From: Paralithodes platypus
Lineage: Eukaryota > Arthropoda > Malacostraca > Decapoda > Lithodidae
DNA length: 64,000 nt
Reading direction: 5' to 3'
Assembly (NCBI GenBank): GCA_032716605.1
Contig: CM064501.1
Location: 20,846,734-20,910,733, forward strand
Made by a program: the position numbers and the translations under genes
The notes under the pieces: generated by a model
Told to the model about the DNA's origin: nothing
Databases searched by the model: none
Seen by the model: only the letters and a program-made list of their open reading frames with translations
Shown here: piece after piece, positions 54,601 to 64,000 of the stretch
Layout: every line of letters begins with the position of its first letter
How positions within the stretch are numbered: position 1 is the first letter of the stretch

Positions 54601-55513
54601 TGGTCGAGCCTGGGATCAGGCTTCCTGTGTTATTCATTGCTTTATGCATTACGCCCTCCTGTAATGTATAGTTTAGTGTGGGTTACCTTTCCGGCGTTTT
54701 TCTCGTTGCTCCGAGAACACCGTTTTTGTTTACCGAGTTTCAGTCAGGATGGCTAAAATAGGTAAGTTACCCCGACGAGTTTTGTCGCTTGAGGGCTCAT
54801 CAGAAACTGCGTTTTCTATGGTCGAGCCTGGGATCAGGCTTCCTGGGTTATTCCCGTCGAGGGGGGCTCCACACAGTTTTCTAGGTGATCAGGCTGACAC
54901 CTGTTGGACTTGGTTTTCTCTGCTTTTCAAAGCCATTGAAACAATGCTGTCTGTTTGTTTGGTCTTTACCTCCCGGCGACCTTTTTACAAAGAGGTCTGG
55001 GGCAGGTATAATTGGTTTGACATTGCAAATAAAACCCGGCGGTTGTACCTTCGGGTGGTTATATTAACGGATTTGCGATTCGAGATAATTTGCCAAACAA
55101 TTGATTGATACAATAGGGTATCACGGCCTTCAAGACGACGATCAATGAGGGCTTCTGGGAGAAGCCGGATTAGAGATTAAGATAGGCTTAGACTTTTTAT
55201 GGGATAAAAAGATGCCTGAATCTTACTAGTGTTTCAAGTGTAAAGGGTTACTTGAAAGACTTCATCTTTAATAAAGATATGCTTCATCTTTATGAGGATT
55301 AAGATGTTATGCTTAATTCTTTTGGACAGGTAAAAGATATGCTGAAATCTTTAATAAGCCATTGAAACAATGACGTTTGTTTGTTTAGTCTTTCCCTCCC
55401 GGCGACCTTTTCACAAAGAGGTCTGGGGCAGGTACAATTGGTTTGACATTGCATATAAAACCCGGCGGTTGTACCTTTGGGTGGTTATATTAACTGATTT
55501 GCAATTCGCGATA
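51621..55513 (+). repeat. Tandem duplication of a 1.95-kb unit
   Basis: Copy 1 is 51621-53565 and copy 2 is 53569-55513, offset 1948 bases, starting TATTTCCTCCCCGGCGATC. Identity is very high. Each unit is built of smaller related repeats of about 200-430 bp marked by CCCGGCGRYC, ACAAAGARGT, GGTACAATTGG and ACCCGGCGG, for example at 52979, 53409, 54927 and 55357. Open frames inside (such as 52801-53160 and 54749-55108) are copies of one another and not recognised proteins. Confidence 0.88.
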
Positions 55514-56040
55514 ATTTGCCAAACAATTGATTGATACAATAGGGTATCACGGCCTTCAAGACGGCGATCTATGAGGGCTTCTGGGAGAAGCCAGATTAGA
55601 GATTAAGATAGGCTTAGACTTTTTATGGGATAAAAAGATGCCTGAATCTTACTAGTGTTTCAAGTGTAAAGGGATACTTGAAAGACTTCATCTTTAATAA
55701 AGGTATGCTTCATCTTTATGAGGATTCAGAAGATATGCTTAAATCTTCTGGACAGGTAAAGATATGCTGAAATCTTTAATATGAAACTAAAGGACAACGA
55801 AAAGTAGTGGTGGAGTGCTACGGTTCGTTGACCGGCGGTTTTGAGGCACATATTTTGTACCATTTTTGGGTGTAACCCTATGAGCATTAATCCCCGGAAA
55901 TTTCTCTTTCCAGGGCGGAGTACCGGTGTTGCACCAGGTGACCAGGTAGTTCCCGGGGGCGGGGTAGTTTTCCCCCAGTCTCTGTCGTGTCGGCACTTGA
56001 ACCTCTCATTGCTGTATGTTCAACGCCGTTAAGCTCAGGT
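55514..56040 (+). repeat. Degenerate continuation of the array
   Basis: 55514-55780 continues the third 430-bp subunit; 55850-56000 is a diverged copy of 52290-52420 (TATGAGCATTAATYCC, then CCAGTCTCTGTC). Confidence 0.7.
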
Positions 56041-56240
56041 AGCCCTATCTTATTTTTATTTGTTAATGAAATAATTTAATAGCTGAATCATAATAAACAT
56101 ATATATTTTCTATGATTATATTATGATAATATTGTGTTTATATATAGTAATTTATTTTAATACAATTAAATATAAATTAAATTAATTAGTATACTTTATG
56201 ATTTTGCTCACCAGCTCTGCTTTCAATGTGTTAATGAGCT

Positions 56241-57545
56241 ATGGGAGCTTTTAATTATCATAAACCTTTACGGGACTCGGACGAGGGCTCCCATTCAGGG
56301 AGTATACCGAGCTCGCAAGCGAGGGACAGCCACAGCCATGGTGTATGGCGATACTCACAGTCGTACCTCACCCGCCGGACGATAACGCCGGCGGGCGGAC
56401 CTGACGCTCTGATGACGAACGAGAACAGGTTGAGTTCCATTTATCTATTTTCCGCCGCCAGACACATCTCTAATGTGCCACGTAGTCAACAAACTACAGG
56501 ATTAGCGAGGCGTAGTCTCGCTAATCGCGCCCCTGTGGCCGGCGCAGTGTGGTACCATCATTTGAACATGGGGTGCCCGCACCCAGTGCCACTCCTGGTC
56601 GGGTTGTTCCACTTAGAACACAATTGGCAACCTAGAAACCTCGCGGACTTGTTCATTTTGGACATTCAGGAGGCCAAGTGGCTAGCACCATATGGTAGCG
56701 ACGTGACCAAGATATTCACGAATCAATATACCCAGTCTACAAAGCGACAGTTTCAATCGCATTGGCAAGCTTTTACGTCTCGGATTCTTAGAACAAAACA
56801 AACTGTGCCCTCGGTGGCATTGGTTGTTTATTATTTAATTTATCTGTTCATGCAGAAACATTTATCTGAAAGTGATTTATGTGGGCAGGTTTTAAACTCT
56901 GCCCACCTCCCCGTCAGCTCAGGCCTACATGGTCTCTGGACAAAGCATCGTCGTTATTCTCGTTCCCGTATGTACCAAAGACTGCAGATTTTACAAAAGG
57001 GCAGTATTCCTTATGGCTTTGGCTACCGGGAACAGAGTATCTGAGCTGGCGGCGATGAGCAACGCACCTAATTGCCTCAGGTTTGATAGGCTTCATGAGT
57101 GTATTCACATTGCACCTTCCCCCGGATTCATAGCCGAGATTGAGCACAGTGAACATGTGTTTTCAGAGTTCACGGTGCCGGCGTTAAACAGGGGAAAGGT
57201 GCACCATCTTTTTTGCCCAGTGCAAGCTCTAACCAAATATTTAAGAGTGGCACCTCTAAATCACCAGGGTGCTTTATGGGTCGCAAGTCCGGGTGAACGC
57301 TTGATGGAGTGTACACTGGCTTCTCTCTTGGTCGAGGACTTTAAAGAGAAGAATCCCGGCGTTGTGGGTAAGACCCACGATTTACGCAAGGGGACAGCCT
57401 CTTTACGTTTCCTTAATAATCTTTCGGTGGAAGTTATTACGTCCACACAGTTGTGGGCCTCTAATCAGGAGTTTTTGGCTTGATACCTTTCAGTAGCTCT
57501 GGACAAACCTTCCTTGCCATGTATAGCTTTACGGCAGAGGGTCTA
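56241..57545 (+). pseudogene. Tyrosine recombinase (DIRS-type integrase), frameshifted, stop before the Tyr
   Basis: The N-terminal core-binding part is in frame 56241-57044: YTQSTKRQFQSHWQAF and a following helical block, typical of phage-integrase-like proteins. A frameshift near 56950 moves the catalytic part to 56929-57483: first Arg in ATGNRVSEL (about 57034) and His-x-x-Arg in THDLRKGT (57376-57387). The frame hits TGA at 57481-57483; the next codon is Tyr (57484), in the usual F-x-x-x-Y-L spacing, and the frame then runs to TAG at 57544. So R, H, R and Y are all visible, but the gene is broken twice. It would recombine circular cDNA into the target. Confidence 0.82.
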
Positions 57546-58239
57546 GGTGGCCCTTTTAGTCACTTTTTGTTTAATTTCAAGAAAAAGGGGGGGGAGGGTG
57601 CAGTCAGTGTGACATAGGACACCCTAGACCCCTCCGGAGTATGTGTTCGGAACATACGAGCTGTGATACTGGTTGTAGGCATTGTATTATAAAATTTCTC
57701 TGTAGTATTCATTGCAGGAAATTATGCTAAAGGCCAATAGTATTGTTACAACAATTCTTGTTGTAAGTAGCTTTGGCTGTGAAGCAATAGATTTTTGAGA
57801 AATCTCGGTAGTTGCAACTACGACTTTTACTTTTGAAGTAATTACTTCTGCATAAGTACACGAGTTCAGTACTTCTACGAATGTACAAGAATTAATTTAT
57901 GTTTGGTTATATTTTTAGGAATATATCCACTAGCTAATGGGGTTTATATGTGCACATGTAAACTTATAAGTTTTTAGTTTTCACCACTTACTTTAAGTGG
58001 GGTGCCTTCTTAACTAGCAGATCTGTGCACAGAGTCTCAGAGTTAACCCTTTTTCAAGCAGGCTTCTTCGAAGCACGCTCCTGCTTGTACCCCTTTTTGA
58101 AGATTTAGGCTGTATAATGTTTATGCACCCGAATATCTCTTTTTTACAAAAGTAAGAATACTATGTGGTTGTTTGATTATCTGCTTTTCTAGAGTTATGA
58201 TATGATTACGAATGTCCCCCTCCAGTCTTTGAAATCAGG
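57546..58239. other. DIRS-like non-coding region
   Basis: No ORF. A G-rich run (57586-57597) and an imperfect palindrome near 57640 (GTATGTGTTCGGAACATAC). Confidence 0.5.
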
Positions 58240-58343
58240 CATGTTCGTCAATGATGGAGGGGCCACTAATAAATTATAGGTTTGACTCCTGTAAGGAGGT
58301 AAAGAAAACCTAATATTTAGTAGTGGCCCCGTAATCATTGACG
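58240..58343 (+). repeat. Internal complementary region of the DIRS-like element
   Basis: 58240-58267 is the complement of the left end (50300-50327). It is joined at AATAAATTATAGG to 58270-58343, the complement of the right end (58690-58768). This records the left-right end junction of a circle. Confidence 0.88.
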
Positions 58344-58416
58344 ACTGGGGCCCTCCCGACCATCCCCTTCCCATTCGTTGATGTATTAAGGATTTTGGTT
58401 TACTTGATATGTCAGT

Positions 58417-58720
58417 GAAGGAAGAATGACGCCTGAATCAGCGTCTGGTCAAAGATCCACACAAGTACATCCACGATATGATGGAAAGCTTATTGGATAG
58501 TTATTCTTATTTTCTTTTTCTTTTTTATTTTTTACGAAGCTTTTTCGTAGTGAGAACCCAATTCATAATGACTGAAGCCATGAGTGAGGTCGCGTGCGCT
58601 CATGATGAAGGCTCCTCAGATTTTAAATGCTCTGCGCGGTAGATTCAAACTACGGAGGATTAGTGTTTGAAGAGGATGCCTTATGTAATAGGCATGTTCA
58701 TCAATGATTACGGGGCCACT
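58417..58720 (-). repeat. Right inverted terminal repeat of the DIRS-like element
   Basis: Reverse complement of 50301-50607. Outside it, 58721-58768 is unique to the right end and matched only in the internal complementary region. Confidence 0.9.
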
Positions 58721-58769
58721 ACTATATATTAGGTTTTCTTTATCTCCTTACAGGAGTCAAACCTATAAT

Positions 58770-59963
58770 ATTGCATATAAGAGAGCGGATAGGCACCCTC
58801 CCTGGGGAACTCCACTTTGTAGTATGAATTTGGGACCCAAGACCTTTCCTATTTGTATTTGGGCATATCTGTCTTGTACAGTAGGTATGAACATAGAAGC
58901 CTTTCAATGTTTGTATGTAGGCCAAGGTTGAGTAATTTATATTGCAATCCCATGTGCCAGAGTTTATCAAAGGCCTTTGACACATCACGAAGTACCATTA
59001 TTATTTGGTTTCCTTGAGATTTTGATTTTGCTATAATTTCTGTAATAATTGCAATGGCTGTTTGAGTACCTCTATACTTTCGAAAACCATGTTGTCTTGG
59101 ATTCATTGTGTTCTCTAATGATGGACAAATTCTGTTGTGTAATATTTTTTCTAGCACCTTGCCTAAGAATTCCAACAGCGATATGGGTCTATAGTTGGAT
59201 ATTAGTGTTTTATCTTTGTTTGCTTTGGGTATGAATATCATTTTAGCAGTTTTAAATGTTCTTGGGAAATAACCTACCGATAGTGTAGCGTTGAAAATGT
59301 GGATAATAGACGATATTATATTTTGTGGTGCATTCAAAATCATATTTCTTGTTATTCCTGATGTTCCTGGCGATTTGTCCTTAAATGATCTTAGTGTGTG
59401 AAAGAACTCAACCTCATTTATAAGTCTAAGATCTCGAATTCTGCCAAGATCTACACGGGCAAATGGTTCCATCTTGTTCGCATTATTGATCATCCATCCA
59501 TTTAAAGTGTGTTCATGCAGTCTGGCAAATTCTTGATTTTCTTCATCACTAATTTTAAATGTATTATCCCACTCTCTTCTAAATGCCACTTCTATATCTT
59601 TATCACTTTCCAATTCTACTCCGTTGTGATCTTTAATTTTGTATACTCTTTCTTCTCTGGTACCAATTATTTTTGTTATATTTCTCCAAAAGACCTTAGG
59701 ATCTCTTTCTTCATTTATATTGTAAATAACCCTGTCCCATTTATTCTTAGCTGAAACAATGCATTCTTCTTTTAGTTCTGCTTGTATTCTTTTTTATGTT
59801 ATCCATTACTGTTTTGTCCGCTCCAAATAATTCAGTATAAGACTTAAGATTAACGAAAACTGTTTGTAGCATTCTCATTCTGTCTGTTATTATATTATGT
59901 GGTAAAGTTTTGTATGTTGTCTTAGGAATATTATTTTCAGCAGCCATTTTTATTGCATTTGTT
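58770..59963 (-). pseudogene. Jockey-like RT, N-terminal part and linker
   Basis: 59947-59747 starts MAAENNIPKTTYK. A frameshift in an A run near 59790 leads into the linker and RT: NYRPISLLEFLGKVLEK, HGFRKYRGTQTA and VLRDVSKAFDK (59613-58849). A second indel near 58875 precedes LQSGVPQGGCLSALL, which ends at the DIRS junction. Confidence 0.82.
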
Positions 59964-59974
59964 ACTTTATTTAT

Positions 59975-61138
59975 ATAATAGCACTAATATAATCTCGTGG
60001 AGAAGTATCTGGAGAAGAAACAAAAGGTGTATGTTGCCTTTATGGACTTGGAGAAGGCCTATGACAGAGTGGATAGAGAAGGTTTGAGGAAAGTACTTAG
60101 AATATACGGAGTAGAGGGCAAGTTGCTGAAAGCAGTGAAGAGCATGTATGAGGGTGCAAAGGCGGCAGTACGTGTGGAGAGTGAGCAGAGCGAGTTCTTT
60201 GACCTGAATGTTGGTTTGAAACAGGGGTGTGTGATGTCCCCATGGTTGTTTACTGTATATATGGATGGAGTTATGAAAGAAATACTATCAAGAGCAGTGG
60301 ATGTTGGTGTATCGCTGAAAAGGGAGGGAATTGAGTGGAAGCTACCTATACTGCTGTTTGCGGATGATACAGTTCTGATGAGTGATAATGAATGGGAGTT
60401 GCAGGGTGCGAAAAACGGAATTTGAAAGTAAATACGGGGAAGAGCAAGGTTATGGTCTTCGAAAGGGGTGAAGTCACAGAGTGTGAGGTGAAGCTGAACG
60501 GTCAGGCTATGGAGATCGTCAACTCTTTTAAGTATCTGGGCAGTGTGTTGAGTAAAGATGGGACTATGGATGAAGAGGTGCGGGAGAGGGTACAACAGGG
60601 GAAGAGGGTTGTAGGAACGCTAAAAGCAGTAACAAGAAATAGGGTGGTCAGTATGGAAGTGAAGAAGTCCTTGCATGACAGTGTGGTAATCCCGACACTG
60701 ACTTACGGAAGCGAAGCATGGACGTTGGTTGAGAGACTCAGACCAAGAGTGAGAGCAGTGGAAATGAATTACTTAAGGAGTGCGTGCGGAGTTACATGGA
60801 GGGATAGACAGACTAATGAGGAAGTAAGAAGGAGGTGTGGTGTGGAGGTAGATGTGCTGGAAAGTGTGAAAAGGAACAACTTGAGATGGTTCGGCCATAT
60901 GGAACGTATGGAAAGCGAGAGAATGACTAAGAGGGTGTACGAGAGCGAGGTGGAGGGACAGAGGGGGAGAGGTAGACCGAATATGAGGTGGAAGGATGGA
61001 GTGAGGAACTACATGAACGAAGGCGGTGCTGGTTGGGGGGAGGGGCGTCGACTGACTGGGGACAGAGGTGCATGGGGGCGGTTCGTTCGTGGCCACCCCT
61101 TCGGGGATCACGGCGTCAGGCAATAGATAGATAGATAG
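59975..61138 (+). mobile_element. RTE-like non-LTR fragment, 5' truncated
   Basis: Target duplication ACTTTATTTAT at 59964-59974 and 61139-61149. Ends with a short (ATAG)n tail. The same family as 30-812. Removing it rejoins the Jockey endonuclease-RT linker in frame (INK followed by VTNAIK). Confidence 0.88.
59997..61126 (+). pseudogene. RTE-like RT, palm to C-terminus, one frameshift
   Basis: 59997-60425: VAFMDLEKAYDRVDR, GLKQGCVMSPWLF and FADDTVLMSD (catalytic FADD). A frameshift near 60410 leads to 60392-61126: NSFKYLGSVLS, YGSEAWTL, RWFGHMERM, VYESEVEG. Endonuclease and RT fingers are lost by 5' truncation. Confidence 0.82.
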
Positions 61139-61149
61139 ACTTTATTTAT

Positions 61150-61925
61150 TTCTTCCTCAATACTGTCTATTGGTTTGTTTTCTAGGTTAGGAATTTCATA
61201 GTTATTTAAGTCTTTATACTCATCCCCTCTGGCTTTACTCATAGCAAATCTTTCTTGTATCGGTATTTGAATTGGGCTAGTTGATAATGTAAATATGATA
61301 GGTACATGATCGCTAATTGTGATCGGACCTTGTTGGATATGGTAATTATGATATGTTTTATTATAGGTAAGTATTTTATCTGGATAGCTTGTAGTTCTGT
61401 GGCCAAGAAAAGTATAGAAATTTGGGCCAATAAATCTTAATCTACCAGTGTTGATTAGTGTGTTAATTCCTCTACCTACGTTATTTTTATCATTATTGCC
61501 AAATATTGTATGTCTTGCATTAAAATGTCCTATTATATAATTGTTGGTTGCGTGAAATTCATAAGGTTACTGAGGTCAGGGTAAGGTAAGTAAGGTCTCC
61601 TAGGTGGAAGATAGAGAGTTGCAATAATTTTGTCTCCAGTTGTTGTTGATACTTTGATGGCTAAACAGTCACTTTGAAAGTTGTCTATGATTTTGTGCTT
61701 TATATGTTTTTTCACAGCAATTGCAGTGCCGTCATGCATTTCATTATTTGTATTTGATTGGTAAATTACATAGTTAAATATTTTAATTTTTTCATTATCA
61801 ACCTGACCATGGCTATTTAGCAAAATAATGTCTGGGTCAATCTCTGCATATGTATTTAATAGTTGTACTTTGTGTGTTTTCCAGTGTCTTACATTGTGTT
61901 GCATTATTTTGAATGTGATGTTCAT
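61150..61925 (-). pseudogene. Jockey-like ORF2 AP endonuclease
   Basis: ATG at 61925 (MNITFKIMQHNVRHW). Core residues: QHNVRHWK, DIILLNSH (the usual Glu of the catalytic QE/TE box reads Ser here), DGTAIAVKK, then a frameshift near 61535 leading to GHFNARH and ITISDHVPI. The QHN start and SDH end are AP-endonuclease landmarks. Confidence 0.75.
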
Positions 61926-61989
61926 ATTTTACTTATTCGCTTTGACTGGTGATCTGGTGTGGTTCTTGTTTCTAGGCCATTTCTTTTTT

Positions 61990-63836
61990 TCCTGAAGGTA
62001 GACTCATCTAGCTTCTTGAATACTGTTTGTATTTTATTTGGTCAGCGTTTAGCAGGGCCTGCACAAGTGTTTCGTCATATTCTTTATTTGTATATACCCA
62101 TTTGATATTTCCCTGGATAATGCCTGTTATGATTTCCTTGTGGGTTGTTTGAGGTCGTCGGTTAAAGTTTTGACCTATGTAAAAGGTAAGGTCTACTGTA
62201 TCTGCATTCCATGTTCGGTCTGTTGATTTGGATTGTTGACTGAATTCTTTACTGATGGCTCCTGTTTCTCTTCCTATAGACTTTCTTCTGATTGTTGTAT
62301 CATTACTCTTTAAATCTCTTATAGGTTTAGCAGCTGTAGTTCTTTCGGTGTTGTGGGTTTTGGATTGTACTTGCCGGTCTGTTTCAATTGATTGTATACC
62401 TGTGGTTTGTTCAAGTGCTGGGGGTAGTGCTATGATTTGTTGTGTACTTTCTTCTATATTGTAGATGTTTTCTGATACTTCGTCCATTCTGGTTTCTGTT
62501 GTTGTATAATAATGAATGAGGCTTGTAGTACCTTACTTGAGTCTGGGTTTTCGGGGAACCACATCTCTTCTATTCCATTCTCTTTAAGCATCTTGTTTAA
62601 TTATGTTTTGTAGCATCCGGGGTTACTGATATTCATGACATGTGCATGCAGTATGCATATTAGGAGGTTTGTATGTTTGATCTCGCTGAGGTTAATGGTT
62701 GTCTTTGGTTCGTGATGTGGGGTCGCTTCTTTTGTGGCTGCCTTCACAATACTTGCAAAAGTTTGATTTTCTTTGATCAGTTTGTTTTGGGCCTTCTCTT
62801 CCAACTTCATTTTCATAATTTCTTTTCTTATTGGACAACTCATTGCAAGTGCTCTGTGTTCAATTTTAGGCCTATCTTGTTTTATGCAATTTATACATGC
62901 TATATTTTGGTTAGTGCAATTATCCCATTTATGACCGTGTTGTCCACATTCTGAGCATGTCATGTTTGGTTCTGTGCAGTCTCTAGTTTGGTGGTCTTCC
63001 ACTGCTAAACATCTAAAGCAGGTCAGCAGACTTGCAAAGGTCTCTCGTTGGCATTGATTAGGTGTGATGCTCATGTTGAAGGCTAAAATGCCTCTCTCTA
63101 GTACATTATCAGCCATGGTAGTTTCTTTCAGTCGGATTTTCAGCAGATGTGTAAATTCACGAATCTGTATTACCTCGTCTATTTTCAACCATTCGTTTTT
63201 TTCTTCTATTTCTTGTTTCAGCTCTTCTTTGCTATGACTGCCGATGTGATTATCTATTTGTTTAATAAACACTGTCTGTCTGGCCCTTACTTCTGGAGGA
63301 ATCACAATTTCTATGCCATTTTGCCTGTACATATCAATGGCTTCTTGTTACAGCAATTTGTCTGCCTCTTCTTCGCTTCTGCATATTGCCCCTGCAGCCT
63401 CCCCCACCCCATTGATATAGTCACGCCTCCCGCTTTCCGGTGCTGTGATTGGCTGAGCCGCCCGGTCAGCCAGTCGATGTTCTGGCCGCGCTGCTTTAAT
63501 ATTTCTTTCCTTCGCTTCAACTCTTTTCTCTCCATAATAAGTTCCTGGAACCTGGTTGCGAATGTCTTTTAGTGGCTTACGGGAGTATAGGGCTGGCACT
63601 GATGCATTAGACCTATTGCAACCAGAGGAAACGGCCTGTGGAGAGAGCGAGAGCGAGTTTAAACGTGAAGCTGTACACGTAGCTGTCAGCTCCGAAAACG
63701 GAGGCTTCTGATTGGTCGGCCGGTAAGGCGTGGCATGTTTACCTCCAGAGTCCAGAGTGTCAAACTCAGCTGGTTTAAAGGGAAGGTTAAAGGGAGCGCG
63801 TTGATAGGCTGGTGGCCTTTTTACCTTATCCTCCAT
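61990..63836 (-). pseudogene. Jockey-like ORF1 (gag-like) with CCHC knuckles
   Basis: 63836-63348 is the N-terminal part, ending at a TAA in frame (probably a changed CAA); the same frame continues at 63332. Knuckles: CFRCLAVEDHQTRDC, CSECGQHGHKWDNC and CINC (about 62870-63030). Another stop at 62601 precedes a last part (62487-62008). An RNA-binding protein for particle formation. Confidence 0.78.
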
Positions 63837-63840
63837 TTTT

Positions 63841-64000
63841 TATACTCCGATCAAAGAAAAAGGCACATACTATTCACACTAAAAATTAACCAAAAAATAA
63901 ATCAAACCAACGAATCATTCTACCAAGGTCAAACGTAGCAGACAATGTTTCGAACATCATGAAGGAGGCAGGTATAGATATAATCAGACCAGGCAGTGTC
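63841..64000 (+). other. Window edge: possible start of another coding run
   Basis: One + frame near 63927-64000 reads like a protein (SNVADNVSNIMKEAG). It may be part of a further element beyond the window; too short to name. Confidence 0.25.

Larger units (their letters stand above)
50296..58768 (+). mobile_element. DIRS-like tyrosine-recombinase element without visible RT
   Basis: About 8.47 kb. Inverted terminal repeats (50301-50607, 58417-58720), an internal complementary region (58240-58343) carrying the complements of both outer ends joined together, and a tyrosine recombinase (56241-57545). The flanks are the Jockey RT with no duplication: left GTGTA and right ATTGC share one T and rejoin in frame. 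These are hallmarks of the DIRS group, which integrates a circular intermediate by recombinase. RT, RNase H and methyltransferase ORFs expected in DIRS are not seen; instead 51.6-55.8 kb is a tandem array. DIRS elements are known from decapods. Confidence 0.85.
49248..63840 (-). mobile_element. Jockey-like non-LTR retrotransposon interrupted by two elements
   Basis: On the - strand: ORF1 (63836 to about 61990), endonuclease (61925 to 61150), RTE-like insert, RT N-terminal part (59963 to 58770), DIRS-like insert, RT C-terminal part (50295 to 49608), 3' UTR and possible poly(A). Roughly 4.9 kb once inserts are removed. Both insertions restore the reading frame when removed. Several stops and frameshifts of its own. 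Confidence 0.85.

Noticed and set aside
58849..58988. Separate small gene at the DIRS right flank
   Set aside because: It is a frame-shifted reading of the Jockey RT next to the insertion.

Overview
No tools were run; everything here comes from reading the sequence and the translated frames. The window is eukaryotic, AT-rich and almost entirely transposable elements. I see no host gene, rRNA, true tRNA or CRISPR. The mix (BEL/Pao, a Gypsy-type element with integrase before reverse transcriptase, a DIRS-like tyrosine-recombinase element, several CR1/L2-, Jockey- and RTE-like non-LTR elements, TTAA-target MITEs and a tRNA-derived satellite) suits an invertebrate, most plausibly a crustacean such as a decapod. 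That host assignment is inference.

Layout. 1-0.8 kb: RTE-like 3' fragment. 0.8-3.1 kb: mostly featureless, with tRNA-like repeat heads. 3.1-30.7 kb: two inverted copies (A on +, B on -) of an LTR-like element, here called F, meeting at 16.23 kb and carrying nested insertions. Copy A holds a 5'-truncated non-LTR fragment (4071-4825) and an L2-like element (about 5826-15948). The L2-like ORF1 is itself split by a complete 5.5-kb DNA transposon (9859-15375) with one open 1568-codon frame and an XPG/FEN1-like nuclease region. Copy B holds a TTAA MITE (16260-16569), a CR1/L2-like element with a 2A peptide (18381-23176) and a young BEL/Pao element (23333-30432).

30.7-34.7 kb: a tandem array of about 336-bp units with a tRNA-like head, one unit interrupted by nested TTAA MITEs and a solo LTR. 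35-38.5 kb: eroded non-LTR remnants on both strands. 38.7-46 kb: a Gypsy-type element with a 1.88-kb 5' LTR and Gmr1-like gene order (protease, integrase, RT, RNase H); no 3' LTR is present. 46.4-48 kb: a foldback palindrome and short tandem repeats.

49.2-63.8 kb: one Jockey-like element on the - strand. It is interrupted by an 8.5-kb DIRS-like element (50296-58768), which has inverted terminal repeats, an internal complementary region and a tyrosine recombinase but no visible RT, and by an RTE-like fragment (59975-61138).

Many insertions can be placed to the base. Either an uninterrupted paralogous copy lies elsewhere in the window, or removing the insertion restores the host reading frame. 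Most ORFs carry stops or frameshifts; the clear exceptions are the 1568-codon ORF and the integrase-RT frame of the Gypsy-type element.
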